From: Capillibacterium thermochitinicola
GTDB taxonomy: Bacteria > Bacillota > UBA4882 > UBA10575
Assembly: GCF_013664685.1 (NCBI RefSeq)
Contig: NZ_JAAKDE010000007.1
Span: 1-64,000, forward strand
DNA length: 64,000 nt
Direction of reading: 5' to 3'
Of this stretch, positions 1 through 9,614 are shown in pieces. The translations under genes and the position numbers were made by a program. Numbering within the stretch: the stretch's first letter is position 1; every line of letters begins with the position of its first letter. The notes below the pieces were generated by a model. It worked only from the letters and a program-made list of their open reading frames with translations, was not told where the DNA came from and made no database searches.

Positions 1-355
1 GGAATTTGGGGCATTGACCCTGTGAGATATGGGAGGTTTGCCGCCAGGGAGACATGTGGATCATAACGGCCGCAATATTGTGAAAATGTATGGTTGCGAC
101 CGGCATACACATGCACTTCCTAATAATTGAATGTCTGTTTATATTACCCATAAGGACTCATTTCTAATAAATGAAATATTGTGAATAAGTGAGATTTTAA
201 GAGAAAAATGAAGATCATAGAGGGAGGTAAAACTAAACAAAAAATCAACACCCAGCTATCCCCGGTTAAAAAAACCGTGCGCGTACGCAACGGTTCGAAC
301 ACCATAAAGGCAGGCGCCGCCGGAATTTACAGGAAATACCGGTGGCGCCTATGCC
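1..355. other. Left-edge non-coding stretch
   Basis: No convincing gene. A 55-codon open frame begins with ATG at 208 and runs on the plus strand to 375, but it lacks a Shine-Dalgarno site, is rich in Lys/Arg, overlaps the end of the copper ATPase gene and resembles no family I know. The only clear structure is the GC-rich inverted repeat at 311-349. Confidence 0.4.
311..349 (-). terminator. GC-rich inverted repeat after copA, probable terminator
   Basis: Arms AGGCGCC plus CCGG repeat in inverse orientation around a 15-nt AT-rich loop, just 3' of the CopA stop codon. The stem is strong, but on the copA strand no U-run follows, so it may be a weak terminator or an mRNA 3'-end stabiliser. Confidence 0.5.
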
Positions 356-2773
356 CTATTTTTTATAGGGATTAAACCGCTTGAGACTGAGCGAGTTGGT
401 CACCACCGAGACCGAACTGAAGGCCATGGCGCCGCCGGCAATGATCGGGTTCAACAGGCCCAGGGCGGCAAAGGGAATCCCAAGCGTGTTATAGATAAAA
501 GCCCAGAAGAGATTCTCCTTGATTTTGCGCATGGTCTGCCGGGAGAGGCGGATGGCGGCGGGAATGGTCAGCAGATCCCCCCGCATCAGCGTGATATCGG
601 CGGCTTCCATCGCCACGTCCGTGCCGGTCCCGATCGCCATCCCGATGTCGGCGGTGGCGAGGGCGGGCGCGTCATTGATGCCGTCCCCCACCATGGCAAC
701 CACTTTTCCTTGCTTCTTCAGTTTCTCCACTTCTTCCGCCTTGTGCTCGGGCAGCACTTCCGCCAGAACATTGGCAATCCCGACCTGTTTGCCGATGGCG
801 GCCGCGGTACGCCGGTTGTCGCCGGTGATCATATAGACCGCAAGCCCCATCCGCTGCAGTTCGGCGATGGCTTCCTTGGCGTTCTCCTTCACGGTGTCGG
901 CGACCGCAATGATGGCGGCGAGCTTCCGGTCCACCGCCATCAGCATGGCGGTTTTTCCTTCATCCTCCAGTTTGGCGATGGCCTGTTCGCTGGCGCCCAG
1001 GGTAATCTCCTGCTCGACCATGAGCTTCCTGGTGCCGAGATAGATTTCTTTCCCCTCCACCACCGCCATGACCCCGCGGCCGGGAAGGGCCGTAAACTGT
1101 TCCGGGTCGGGAAGACTCCCGTATTCTTTTTTCCCCTTCTCGTAGATGGCAACCCCCAACGGATGCTCGGAACTTTTCTCCGCAATCGCCGCCAAACGCA
1201 GAATTTGGTCCGCCGCAAGCCCCCCTAAGGGCAGGATATCCGTCACCTCGGGCTGGCCTTTGGTGATCGTCCCGGTCTTATCAAAGACCACGGTATTGAT
1301 CTGGTAGGCCATTTCCAGATGTTCGCCGCCTTTGATCAGGATCCCGCTTTCCGCCCCTTTCCCGGTGCCGACCATGATCGCCGTCGGAGTGGCCAGCCCC
1401 AGGGCGCAAGGGCAGGCGATGACCAGCACGGAAACGGCGTTGACGATCCCCGCCGTCAGATCACCAGCCACCAGATACCAAAGGAGAAAGGTAACCGCAG
1501 CAATTCCGATCACGACCGGAACAAAGACCCCGGAAACCTGGTCGGCAATCTTCTGGATCGGCGCCTTCGACCCCTGCGCATCCTCCACCAGCTTGATGAT
1601 CTGGGCGAGGACCGTATCCTTCCCCACTTTCGTCGCTTCAAACTTAAAAGTACCGAATTTATTGATCGTCGCCCCGACCACCGGATCGCCGACTCTCTTT
1701 TCCACCGGGAGACTTTCGCCGGTTAACATCGACTCGTCAATGGCCGAGTGCCCCTCGATAATCTTCCCGTCGACCGGCACTTTTTCCCCCGGCCGGACCA
1801 CGATGATATCGCCGACCTCCACTTCGGCAATGGGCAGGTCGACTTCCTCCCCGTTCCGGATCACCCGCGCCGTCTTCGCCTGCAAGCCCATGAGCTTTTT
1901 GATGGCTTCGGAGGTTTTCCCCTTGGCGACGGCTTCCAGGTATTTGCCAAGCAGGATCAGAGTGATGATCACCGCGGCCGCTTCAAAATAGAGCTCTTTC
2001 ATCATCATCCCCGGCCTCGCCGGTGCAAAGAAACCATTGTAGATGCTAAAGAAATAGGCGGCCGAGGTCCCCATGGCAATCAGCACATCCATATTGGGGC
2101 TTTTCGCCCGGAGGGCATGATAGGCGTTTTTGTAAAAACGGAAACCGAGCCCAAATTGAACAGGAGTGGCGATGATGAACTGGAAGTATTCGTTGTGCAG
2201 AAACGGCACGTCAATCCCGACTAAACTCAAGACCATCGCCAGGAGTAACGGCGAAGTGAGGACGGCGGAGATGGTCAGTTCCTTCCTGAGGCGCCTGATC
2301 TCCTTCTCCCGCGCTTCCTTTTCCCGGTCCCGGCTGACTTCCTCCGCCCGCGCGGCCTGGTACCCAAGCGTTTCCACCGCCCGCAGCATGTCGGTGACTT
2401 TGACCTGCGCCGGATCGTATTCCACCACCGCCTGCTCGGTGGCGAAATTGACCGCCGCTTTGGTTACGCCGGCAAGACTGTTTAGCTTTTTCTCAATCCG
2501 CGCCGCGCAAGCCGCACAACTCATGCCGGTGATTTTGAGGGTCACCTTTCCTTCCGGCGCCGGATTGACCAGATCGTAACCTAAGTTTTTGATCACTTCC
2601 TTAAACTTTTCAACGTTCACCAGCTCTTCTTCATATTCAATGGTTGCCTGTTCGAGGGCAAAATTGACGTTGGCCTGCCGGACGCCCTCCAGTTTGCTCA
2701 GGTTCTTTTCGATCCTGGCCGCGCAGGAAGCGCAGGACATGCCGGCTATTTTCAGGGAGGTTTTTTTCACCAT
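356..2773 (-). CDS. copA: Copper-translocating P1B-type ATPase CopA
   Basis: Copper(I) exporter of the plasma membrane that couples ATP hydrolysis to Cu+ efflux. The 805-aa protein has two N-terminal HMA domains with metal-binding motifs GMSCASC (residues 11-17) and GMSCAAC (83-89). The P-type core has the actuator TGES motif near residue 361, the membrane metal site CPC (454-456), the phosphorylated Asp in DKTGT (498-502) and a C-terminal GDGINDAP hinge. Length and domain order are those of Gram-positive CopA. The ATG at 2773 follows AAAGGT at a slightly long spacing. It lies 146 bp downstream of the HMA/TauE fusion on the same strand, which fits a copper-resistance unit. No CsoR or CopY regulator and no separate CopZ gene is visible; the N-terminal HMA domains may take that role. 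Substrate Cu+ rather than Ag+ or Zn2+ is by family. Confidence 0.95.
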   Translation of the reverse strand: MVKKTSLKIAGMSCASCAARIEKNLSKLEGVRQANVNFALEQATIEYEEELVNVEKFKEVIKNLGYDLVNPAPEGKVTLKITGMSCAACAARIEKKLNSLAGVTKAAVNFATEQAVVEYDPAQVKVTDMLRAVETLGYQAARAEEVSRDREKEAREKEIRRLRKELTISAVLTSPLLLAMVLSLVGIDVPFLHNEYFQFIIATPVQFGLGFRFYKNAYHALRAKSPNMDVLIAMGTSAAYFFSIYNGFFAPARPGMMMKELYFEAAAVIITLILLGKYLEAVAKGKTSEAIKKLMGLQAKTARVIRNGEEVDLPIAEVEVGDIIVVRPGEKVPVDGKIIEGHSAIDESMLTGESLPVEKRVGDPVVGATINKFGTFKFEATKVGKDTVLAQIIKLVEDAQGSKAPIQKIADQVSGVFVPVVIGIAAVTFLLWYLVAGDLTAGIVNAVSVLVIACPCALGLATPTAIMVGTGKGAESGILIKGGEHLEMAYQINTVVFDKTGTITKGQPEVTDILPLGGLAADQILRLAAIAEKSSEHPLGVAIYEKGKKEYGSLPDPEQFTALPGRGVMAVVEGKEIYLGTRKLMVEQEITLGASEQAIAKLEDEGKTAMLMAVDRKLAAIIAVADTVKENAKEAIAELQRMGLAVYMITGDNRRTAAAIGKQVGIANVLAEVLPEHKAEEVEKLKKQGKVVAMVGDGINDAPALATADIGMAIGTGTDVAMEAADITLMRGDLLTIPAAIRLSRQTMRKIKENLFWAFIYNTLGIPFAALGLLNPIIAGGAMAFSSVSVVTNSLSLKRFNPYKK

Positions 2774-2919
2774 GCCAATCCCGACCTTTCACTTTTTTTA
2801 ATATCACGAACCGTTCTTTTGTAAGCCTACTGCTTCAAAAGACTTTCGTCGTTCGATCCTCGTCACTCGCCAATCGTGTAATTGATTGCCCGCGGGCAAA
2901 AGCCGGCGTGGGCGGCTCC

Positions 2920-4752
2920 CTAGTGACAACTGGCGCCGCCACCGGATCCGATGCTTACCGGTTGGTAGTTTTCCACTTCATTCTTGATCGCTTCCAGATT
3001 AATCCGCTCAAGACTGGGCACAACCTTCACATACCCCTGGAGCGTCCCGTCTAAAAAGAGGAGAGTAAAATCGGCGACCGGAGTAAACTGGATCTCATTT
3101 TTACCTTCTTTAAGTTGCAGGAGCGCCCGGTATTCCGGCAAGATCAACCCGCTGTTCTCCTCGCTCAGCGTCTCCCCGTTGATCACCCATTTGGTGGGAA
3201 CTCCTCTTTCCAGAACGAGCACCGCCGGGGATAAACGGTCCGCTTGTACAGAGAGGGTTATATACTGCACCCCGTCTTTAATTTCACCGACCCCGATTTT
3301 ATCGGTGGGAATGCCGTTCCCCCCGGGGAGCCAGTTCGCCCCCGGGTCTCCGCCGTTCGTGACCGCGTTCAGTTCCTCCTCCGAAACCGCCGCCAGATCG
3401 GGCACGACTTTAATCGTACTGCGGATCATCCCCATCCAGCAGGTATATATGATGGTACCTTCCTCCTCGGGCGTGAACTCGATGAGATTATCACCAACCG
3501 TCAGTCTTTTCTGGATCCCGTATTTTGGGATGGTGATGGGGTTGTTGCACCCGTTGAGGTCACCCGGTTCCACCCGGATGGTCCATTTTACCGGAATCCC
3601 CTTTTGGACAACGATTGGTACATATCTCCCCGGTTCCATTTCGGTGGTGACGACCTGCACATTGCCTTGAATACGCGCAATATTTCCGGAAGCGGACGCC
3701 GGAAAACCGGTCCCCAACCCGGACAAGGCCAGTCCCCTGGTGGTCATCACGAGCCCGAGCATTACAATCAAAAGGGCGCTGCCTTGCATCATCTTCCGGG
3801 TAAACCTCCGGCTCAGCATGGAACTGACGGCCCCGAAACTAAACATTAAAGGCACGGTGCCGATACTGAAAACCAGCATCGACAATGCTCCCGCCGTAAA
3901 GCTTCCGGTCCCTAAGGCGTAAAGTTGCATCGCCTGCAGAGGTCCACAGGGCATCAGTCCATTGAGCAATCCCACATATAAAGGGCCATACTTTCCGGGC
4001 TGCCCAGCGATTTGTTTTCCGAAAAGCCGCGGCAGCCGGGGGCTTAGTTTCCGCAGCCAGGGAAAGAGGTCCAGCATATTCAACCCCAGGATCACCATAA
4101 AGCCGCCGGCAATAATGGCGACCATCCCCTTCGCCGGACCGGAAAAGCTGATTACGGAACCAAGAGCGCCAACCAAACCGCCCAGGACCGTATAGGAAAG
4201 AACCCTGCCGCCGTTATATAAGAGGCTTGGCCTTAACCTTTCAAACTGGCTTTGCCGGCCGTCCTCTCCCCGGGCGGTAACACACTGTGACAGGTTAAGC
4301 CCGCCACACATGGCGATACAGTGCAGCGAAGTCACCAGCCCGGTCAGCAAGAGCAGCCCGTAGCCCATTGACTGGTTAACCTCGGGAATAAAATTAAAAC
4401 CAACGGTCTTCTTGATCATAACATAAAACGCCAAAAGGATCAGCCCTATCCCCAAGAGCTGACCGGCGGTAAGCTTGTCCTTCCCTTCCTGCGGTACCGT
4501 TTTGGCCGCCGTCGCTTCCCCGGAGGAGGGTTCGTGCTTAACCATATAGCCCAGTTGCTCAATGGTGGCGATGATCGTCCCGAGGTCAAGATGATGTGCA
4601 TCATAGGTAATATAAGCATTAGAGCTGCTATAAATGACCTTGGCTTCCACTACCCCATCCAGTTTTTGCAGGGCGTTTTCGATCCGCGCCGCGCAGCTCG
4701 TACAAGTCATCCCCTCAATTGGTAATACTTTACGGAGCAAGTTTTGTCCCAT
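2920..4752 (-). CDS. HMA domain - TauE/SafE-like membrane domain - cupredoxin-like fusion protein
   Basis: Probable membrane protein of copper handling. Residues 9-75 form an HMA domain with the motif GMTCTSC. A linker and a membrane segment follow, then a six-helix TauE/SafE (DsbD/UreH-like) domain of about 200 residues containing TSLHCIAMCGG and NGLMPCGPLQAM, with paired Cys typical of this group. The C-terminal ~250 residues hold two cupredoxin-like repeats; the first contains GCNN and YTCWMGMI, likely extracytoplasmic copper ligands, and the chain ends in a Cys-His pair. HMA-TauE/SafE-cupredoxin proteins occur beside CopA in Firmicutes and are thought to move or buffer copper; the exact activity is unknown. 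The second in-frame ATG (4752) is chosen because it lies 6 nt after an AGGGGG site; the first is at 4758. It lies between the LDCC gene and copA on the same strand. Confidence 0.8.
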   Translation of the reverse strand: MGQNLLRKVLPIEGMTCTSCAARIENALQKLDGVVEAKVIYSSSNAYITYDAHHLDLGTIIATIEQLGYMVKHEPSSGEATAAKTVPQEGKDKLTAGQLLGIGLILLAFYVMIKKTVGFNFIPEVNQSMGYGLLLLTGLVTSLHCIAMCGGLNLSQCVTARGEDGRQSQFERLRPSLLYNGGRVLSYTVLGGLVGALGSVISFSGPAKGMVAIIAGGFMVILGLNMLDLFPWLRKLSPRLPRLFGKQIAGQPGKYGPLYVGLLNGLMPCGPLQAMQLYALGTGSFTAGALSMLVFSIGTVPLMFSFGAVSSMLSRRFTRKMMQGSALLIVMLGLVMTTRGLALSGLGTGFPASASGNIARIQGNVQVVTTEMEPGRYVPIVVQKGIPVKWTIRVEPGDLNGCNNPITIPKYGIQKRLTVGDNLIEFTPEEEGTIIYTCWMGMIRSTIKVVPDLAAVSEEELNAVTNGGDPGANWLPGGNGIPTDKIGVGEIKDGVQYITLSVQADRLSPAVLVLERGVPTKWVINGETLSEENSGLILPEYRALLQLKEGKNEIQFTPVADFTLLFLDGTLQGYVKVVPSLERINLEAIKNEVENYQPVSIGSGGGASCH

Positions 4753-4803
4753 CCTCATCCCCCTATATTGACCCGGAAGTATTTCCGGTCCCCTCAGCCC
4801 TGG

Positions 4804-4938
4804 TTACTTTAGTTTTTTCTCGTTCTCCGGCCGGTTCAACTGACAACAATCCAGTGGTCCTTTGGGAAAAGCTTTTTCGTTTTCGTTCGCCAGTTTTTCG
4901 AGAAAACGATCGATGGCTTCTTTCAACCGTTTCAGCAC
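4804..4938 (-). CDS. Small LDCC-motif putative metal-binding protein
   Basis: A 44-aa open frame starting with GTG at 4938, six nt after a clear AGGGGAG ribosome-binding site, and ending at 4804. It begins with an amphipathic Lys/Glu/Leu helix (LKRLKEAIDRFLEKLANE), followed by PLDCCQLNRP and a charged tail. The adjacent Cys pair in the LDCC motif matches a family of tiny clostridial proteins named for this motif and presumed to bind metal; I recall the family name but cannot check it here. It lies 51 bp upstream of the HMA/TauE/cupredoxin gene on the same strand, so it is likely the first gene of the copper unit. A role as a Cu+ buffer is inference. Confidence 0.65.
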   Translation of the reverse strand: MLKRLKEAIDRFLEKLANENEKAFPKGPLDCCQLNRPENEKKLK

Positions 4939-5165
4939 CTCAATCTCCCCTATCTCCGCCAGTTGCTAAAGCAACCTTTGTGCGATGCCAAGGAATCTTG
5001 GGCGATAACAAGGGATTACCACCCTTTCCGGACTTATTTGATTTATTTATTGAAGAATTTATCACGTTTTTGTGGAGATTTTATGAAGATCCCTGTTTTT
5101 CCTTAAATGTGTCAATGGAACCGTCGCCGGTAAACAGCTGCAGGCGCAACTTGGCATAACAATAT

Positions 5166-5202
5166 AAAAAAACCGGGTCGCTTCTACGACCCGAGTTTTT
5201 TT
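5166..5202 (-). terminator. Intrinsic terminator of the ZIP transporter gene
   Basis: A CGGGTCG stem with complement CGACCCG, a 6-nt loop and a T7 run on the minus strand, about 40 bp after the ZIP stop codon. A-runs on both sides make it potentially bidirectional. Confidence 0.8.
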
Positions 5203-5240
5203 ATTTACCCCTTTTGCCCCCGGAAACCATCCGTATCTTT

Positions 5241-6053
5241 TCAGGCAAACATCACCAAACTGGCCGCCATGACGATCATCCCCAGGATCAGACCGTAGAT
5301 GGCGATGTGGTGCTCCCCGTACTTTTCCGCAGTGGGTAATAACTCATCCAGAGAAATGTAGACCATAATCCCGGCAACGCCCGCAAAGATCAGCCCAAAC
5401 ATGGCCGGAGTAAAGAAGTTATACAGAAGAAAGAAGCCGATAATCGCGCCTAACGGTTCCGAAAGTCCCGACAGGAAAGAATAGCGAAAGGCTGTCCGCC
5501 TGTTTTCGGTGGCGTAGTAAACCGGGACCGAGACGGCAATCCCCTCCGGGATGTTATGCAAGGCAATGGCCACGGTAATGCTGATCCCTAAGGCCGGGTC
5601 CTGCAGCGCACTGACAAAAGTCGCCAGCCCTTCCGGGAAGTTATGGATCGCAATGGCGAGCGCCGAAAACAAGCCCATGCGTAGCAAAGAGGGGTCCCCC
5701 GCCTCCGACACCTCCATTTCGTTCACATCCCGCATGGCGTGGGGGTTTTCAACGTCCGGCACTAACTTATCGATCAGCGCAATCAAGAAGATGCCGCCGA
5801 AAAAGGCAATGGTCGTGACGAGAAAACCCGTTGTCGTCCCATAAACAGCCTCCAAGGAGGTTCGGGCTTTCGCAAAGATCTCAATCATCGAAACGTAAAG
5901 CATCACCCCGGCCGAAAACCCCAGGGTTGCCGATAAAAACTTCTTATTCGTCTGCTTGGTGTAGAAGGCAAGGATACTTCCAATTCCGGTTGATAAACCG
6001 GCGATCACGGTCAATCCGAATGCCATCAATATATTTTCTGTTGTCAACACCAT
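5241..6053 (-). CDS. zupT: ZIP family divalent metal transporter (ZupT-like)
   Basis: Membrane importer of Zn2+ and other divalent cations. The 270-aa sequence has about eight hydrophobic helices and the two ZIP signature segments HNFPEGLATFVSAL (helix IV) and HNIPEGIAVSVPVYYATE (helix V), whose His and Glu residues form the binuclear metal site. Length and motif order match ZupT. A strong AAGGAGG site sits 7 nt before the ATG. It is monocistronic with its own terminator. No Zur-like operator was recognised, so substrate (Zn versus Fe or Mn) is not settled. Confidence 0.88.
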   Translation of the reverse strand: MVLTTENILMAFGLTVIAGLSTGIGSILAFYTKQTNKKFLSATLGFSAGVMLYVSMIEIFAKARTSLEAVYGTTTGFLVTTIAFFGGIFLIALIDKLVPDVENPHAMRDVNEMEVSEAGDPSLLRMGLFSALAIAIHNFPEGLATFVSALQDPALGISITVAIALHNIPEGIAVSVPVYYATENRRTAFRYSFLSGLSEPLGAIIGFFLLYNFFTPAMFGLIFAGVAGIMVYISLDELLPTAEKYGEHHIAIYGLILGMIVMAASLVMFA

Positions 6054-6368
6054 GGCAATGCCTCCTTAAGCTGCTGGACAAGTTTTTACCTCCAGCGATA
6101 AAATCGTCCGTTCTTTTCCCCTTCGCAAACGGGGCTGATTGTTTTTCCATTACCCATTCTATTAGTTATTTCCCGCTTTTTTCCTGCCGCCGTCCGCTTG
6201 CGTCCCGCCTCTTCTCTCTAAAAAGTCAAATCACATGGGATTGGCGTTCCCGTAATTTGCCTGCTAATTTGCCTGAATTATTGGCTGAGGTATAACCGAC
6301 ACCTCGCAAGGTAAACCTATCGTTATAGAAAACACCTAGTCTGATAATACGAATTGGCGGAGTAGCTC
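6054..6368. other. Intergenic, divergent zupT / ger
   Basis: 315 bp between divergent genes. Contains the zupT ribosome-binding site at one end and a GGCGGAG site for gerA at the other. I found no convincing sigma-G promoter, no terminator and no small gene. Confidence 0.4.
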
Positions 6369-7436
6369 ATGGATAAGCAAAACATGCCGAATGATGGGTT
6401 AAAAGAGCCCCAAACAATATATACCGTTCCCCATGGAGAGTTCAGCGCGGATCTCCAGACCAATCTGGCGCTAATCAGAAGCAAACTGGGGTCGGACCGG
6501 CTTAAGTTCAAATTCTTAAGCGTCGGTAAATTGAACCCAAAAGAGCTTGTCATCGCCTATCTGGAAGGAATAGCCCAGCCCCAACTATTGGAACGGTTAA
6601 TCACGAAAATTAATGAGTTAAAACTGGACAAACTGGTGGGCGCCGGCCAACTGGAAACCCTCATCAAAGATTTCCCGCGTTCCCTCTTCCCGCAGTTTCA
6701 AGCCACCGTAAAGCAGGATCATGCCATCAACAATTTACTGGAGGGAAAATTCCTTATTCTCCTCGAAGGCACACCCGTAACCCTGAGCGCACCGGTCAAT
6801 TTCTTTGACTTTTTCGCCAAACCGGATGACCTGAATTACAATTGGTTGTTTCGCCCCTTTATCCGTTTCCTGCGTTTTTTGGCCATGGGGCTGGCTATTT
6901 TTCTTCCCGCTCTCTACGTTGCCATCATCTCTTTTCACTTCCATATTATCCCGGTTAATTATCTCATCCCGCTGGCCGAATCCCGGGCGCATGTTCCTTT
7001 CCCGCCTATCATTGAGGTCTTATTCCTTGAAATCATAATTGAACTCCTCCACGAATCCGCCTTCCGGTTCGCGCCTAGCCTTGACCCCGGCATCGGCATT
7101 TTATCCGTCATCTTGCTAGGGGTGGCGGCTATCTCTACGGGAATGGTCAGCGCGGTGACTGTCGCCGTTAGCATGGTAACCCTGATCGCTTCTTTAAGCC
7201 TGCCCCCTTATGATCTGGGCGTCTCAACCCGGTTTTTCAAATTTACCGCCCTCTTCTTCGCTGCGCTCTTCGGGGTTCTCGGATTTATCGTAACAGCTTC
7301 AGTGACCTTTGCCCATCTGATTACCTTGGAATCCTTGGGGCAGCCTTATTTTCAGCCTTTGATCCCCTTTAAATGGGAAAATATTATTGGAAAAAGGGGC
7401 CGCATTGATGGAAGACCGAAATCAAATCACCGCTAA
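6369..7436 (+). CDS. GerA-type spore germination receptor subunit A, short N-terminus
   Basis: A subunit of a germinant receptor in the spore inner membrane. The 355-aa chain starts at a point aligning with the second half of the usual GerAA soluble domain (DLQTNLALIRSKLG corresponds to the conserved D-x-N-x-xLI-R segment) and then runs through the family's membrane region, with motifs FPPIIEVLFLEIIIELLHESAFR and LDPGIGILSVILLGVAAISTGMVS. Normal GerAA proteins are about 480-540 aa, so the first ~150 residues (N1 subdomain) are absent. No in-frame coding sequence for them is seen upstream. First gene of a gerA-gerB-gerC operon; its 3' end overlaps gerB by 29 bp. Active only in developing spores by family knowledge. 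Confidence 0.88.
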   Translation: MDKQNMPNDGLKEPQTIYTVPHGEFSADLQTNLALIRSKLGSDRLKFKFLSVGKLNPKELVIAYLEGIAQPQLLERLITKINELKLDKLVGAGQLETLIKDFPRSLFPQFQATVKQDHAINNLLEGKFLILLEGTPVTLSAPVNFFDFFAKPDDLNYNWLFRPFIRFLRFLAMGLAIFLPALYVAIISFHFHIIPVNYLIPLAESRAHVPFPPIIEVLFLEIIIELLHESAFRFAPSLDPGIGILSVILLGVAAISTGMVSAVTVAVSMVTLIASLSLPPYDLGVSTRFFKFTALFFAALFGVLGFIVTASVTFAHLITLESLGQPYFQPLIPFKWENIIGKRGRIDGRPKSNHR

Positions 7437-8490
7437 ACAGTTGGGAGTTTTCATCTTATCAGCTCAGATCGGGTTGGGGGTAATCGGTTTTCCATCCAAT
7501 CTTGCTAATGAAATCGGACGCAACGGTTGGCTTTCGATTCTTTGCGCCGGGATTCTGAGCACCATAATCGCTGTTATAATTACAGCCCTGCTGCAAAGGT
7601 ACTCCGGCCAATCCATCTTTGAAATCAACCAGTATTTATTCGGGAAATTCCCGGGGCAAATCATCAACTACATTTTAATCCTCTACTTAAGTTTTTTAAT
7701 GGTGATTGGTTTTCGCTATTTTACGGAGTTCATTAAGTTATTTACCTTGGAATCGACCCCCGATCTCTTTCTGGCGCTCTTGATCATTGTCCCGACCGCT
7801 TATCTCAGTTGGCACGGGTTAAAACCGGTTGCTCGCTTCTCCCAGATTATTTTTTTCATTCTTTTCTTTATTTTGGTACTGTGCGTGTTAACAATTAAAA
7901 GAGTCCGGTGGACTTTCTTAATGCCCGTCCGCGTCCCGGATCCAGCCACCCTCGGACAGAGCATCGTTCCGGCCATACTTGCTTTTATCGGGTTTGAACT
8001 AACAATTTTCCTTTACCCTTACATCAGTGATAAACAAAACGCCCGAAAATGGTTGGTTGCCGCCAATCTAGGCGCGACGGTCTTTATTGTCATTATTTTT
8101 TTGGTCACCGTAGGAGTGTTCGGCGAAAACCTGGTAAAAACACAGGCCGCCCCGTTGTTTAATCTGGCCCGGTTTTACCGGGCACCTTACTTCGGCCGGG
8201 TTGATCTGTTTTTTATCCTCTTATGGTTTCCCCTTTTGGAAGGCACTTTCCGTTCCTATTTCTTCACTACCTACGACAGTCTGCGGCGGTATTCCCCCGG
8301 CAAAAACCAAAAACTGGTCTACGGTTTGTATACCGCCCTGACCATTTTGCTCAGCCGTCTTCCCAGGGATCTCATTCAAGCCGTCCAACTGGCGAAGGCC
8401 GTCAATCTGGCCGGCATCGGCGTTTTCGGTTTTTTGATCCTCTGCTACCTCTATTCCTTGGTTAATAAAAGGGGCGTCAAAGTGAAATGA
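7408..8490 (+). CDS. GerB-type spore germination permease subunit
   Basis: Integral membrane subunit of the germinant receptor, amino acid/polyamine/organocation superfamily (spore germination permease). The start is set at the ATG at 7408, 8 nt after AAAGGGG, rather than the upstream in-frame TTG at 7387. The protein has ten or so hydrophobic helices, with GVIGFPSNLANEIGRNGWLS in helix 1 and FIGFELTIFLYPYISD in the middle, both typical of GerAB. It overlaps gerA upstream and shares an ATGA stop/start with gerC downstream, so the three are translationally coupled. The germinant is unknown. Confidence 0.9.
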   Translation: MEDRNQITAKQLGVFILSAQIGLGVIGFPSNLANEIGRNGWLSILCAGILSTIIAVIITALLQRYSGQSIFEINQYLFGKFPGQIINYILILYLSFLMVIGFRYFTEFIKLFTLESTPDLFLALLIIVPTAYLSWHGLKPVARFSQIIFFILFFILVLCVLTIKRVRWTFLMPVRVPDPATLGQSIVPAILAFIGFELTIFLYPYISDKQNARKWLVAANLGATVFIVIIFLVTVGVFGENLVKTQAAPLFNLARFYRAPYFGRVDLFFILLWFPLLEGTFRSYFFTTYDSLRRYSPGKNQKLVYGLYTALTILLSRLPRDLIQAVQLAKAVNLAGIGVFGFLILCYLYSLVNKRGVKVK

Positions 8491-9599
8491 GGAAAAGTCT
8501 AATCGTCTTCATTACCGTCATCGGCAGTCTGTTTCTTTTTTCCGGTTGTTGGGACCAGAAGCTGGTTGAGCAAACGGGATTTACGTTACAGTTGGGGGTT
8601 GAGTTGTCTCCAGAGAACAAACTACTATTAACCAGTTGCTATCCAGCTATTGACGCCAAAGAAAAAAACCGGGATGAAATTATAACCGCCGAAGCATATT
8701 TACTGCGGGAAGCTAGAAACAAACGAGAAGCAACCGCCTCCAAAGTAATCGACGGCGGGAAAATCCAACAACTTCTTTTCTCTAAAGAACTGGCCACGTT
8801 AGGGATTCAAGAAATAATGGAGATTCTGGAACGGGATCCGCTCAATCCCCCCCTCTCCTATGTGGTAATTGTCGACGGCAGTCCGAAAGAATTGCTGGAA
8901 AAGGCACAGACCTTTCCCAACAAGCCCCGGGTGTCGCTTTACATCCACCAACTACTGGTGAACAATATTAACTCCGCATACACACCAGAAACTAAAACCT
9001 ATGACTTTTTTATCCGTTATTTCGCCCCGGGTCTAGACCCCATTACCCCCCTCATTAGGCTAGACACCGACGGGATCCGGGTTCTGGGGTCGGCCTTGTT
9101 TGCCGGGGATAAGCTGGTCGGCACCATCGACACCCAGCAAACCGCTTTCTTGTTGGCCATGATGGGCCAGTTCAAGAAGACGGAATTATTTTTCGCCCCC
9201 GTGGCGCCGCAACAGGCTGAATCCATAAAAAAAGGCCTTTCCCTCACCAATGTCCAGAGCCGGCGCAAAATCCGGGTTACCATTGAAAATGATCGCCCGG
9301 TCGTCGACCTCGCTTTGGCTTTCACCGCCTCTCTAGTCGAATACCGCCGGGACGGCCTGGACCAACCGCCCGCGCAAGAGCAGATCGAAGAGGGTCTTGC
9401 CCGGCAAATAAAAAAGGCATGTCTGGAGATTATCCGTTATACCCAAGAGATAGGCAGCGACCCAATCGGGATCGGCGATCTGGTTCGGGCCAAATATCCC
9501 GATTATTGGCAACAGGTGGACTGGCGCACGGCTTACCGGGAGGCCGTCGTAAACCTCAGTGTGAAAATGGACCTATTACAATATGGGGCGATTCACTAA
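8487..9599 (+). CDS. Ger(x)C family spore germination lipoprotein
   Basis: C subunit of the germinant receptor, a lipoprotein on the outer face of the spore inner membrane. The 370-aa protein begins with a lipoprotein signal peptide ending in LFLFSGC (Cys is the lipidation site), followed by WDQKLVEQTGF, the usual Ger(x)C N-terminal motif. The C-terminal region with VDWRTAYREAVVNLSVKM is also characteristic of the family. The start codon overlaps the gerB stop (ATGA). The gene ends 15 bp from the convergent ABC transporter gene, with no obvious terminator in between. Confidence 0.92.
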   Translation: MRKSLIVFITVIGSLFLFSGCWDQKLVEQTGFTLQLGVELSPENKLLLTSCYPAIDAKEKNRDEIITAEAYLLREARNKREATASKVIDGGKIQQLLFSKELATLGIQEIMEILERDPLNPPLSYVVIVDGSPKELLEKAQTFPNKPRVSLYIHQLLVNNINSAYTPETKTYDFFIRYFAPGLDPITPLIRLDTDGIRVLGSALFAGDKLVGTIDTQQTAFLLAMMGQFKKTELFFAPVAPQQAESIKKGLSLTNVQSRRKIRVTIENDRPVVDLALAFTASLVEYRRDGLDQPPAQEQIEEGLARQIKKACLEIIRYTQEIGSDPIGIGDLVRAKYPDYWQQVDWRTAYREAVVNLSVKMDLLQYGAIH

Positions 9600-9614
9600 C
9601 GCCTCTCTCCCGGC

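Noticed and set aside
208-375. 55-codon plus-strand ORF at the left edge
   Set aside because: No Shine-Dalgarno, overlaps the end of copA, no recognisable motif.
1332-1991. Long 219-codon plus-strand frame inside copA
   Set aside because: Antisense shadow of a strongly conserved gene; no ribosome-binding site or domain.
2886-2899. Perfect palindrome TTGCCCGCGGGCAA between the HMA fusion and copA
   Set aside because: No loop for a terminator, no U-run, and it does not match CsoR or CopY sites that I know. Kept only as an observation.
4719-5159. 146-codon plus-strand open frame opposite the copper genes
   Set aside because: It is antisense to the LDCC gene and to the start of the HMA fusion, lacks a ribosome-binding site and shows no domain.
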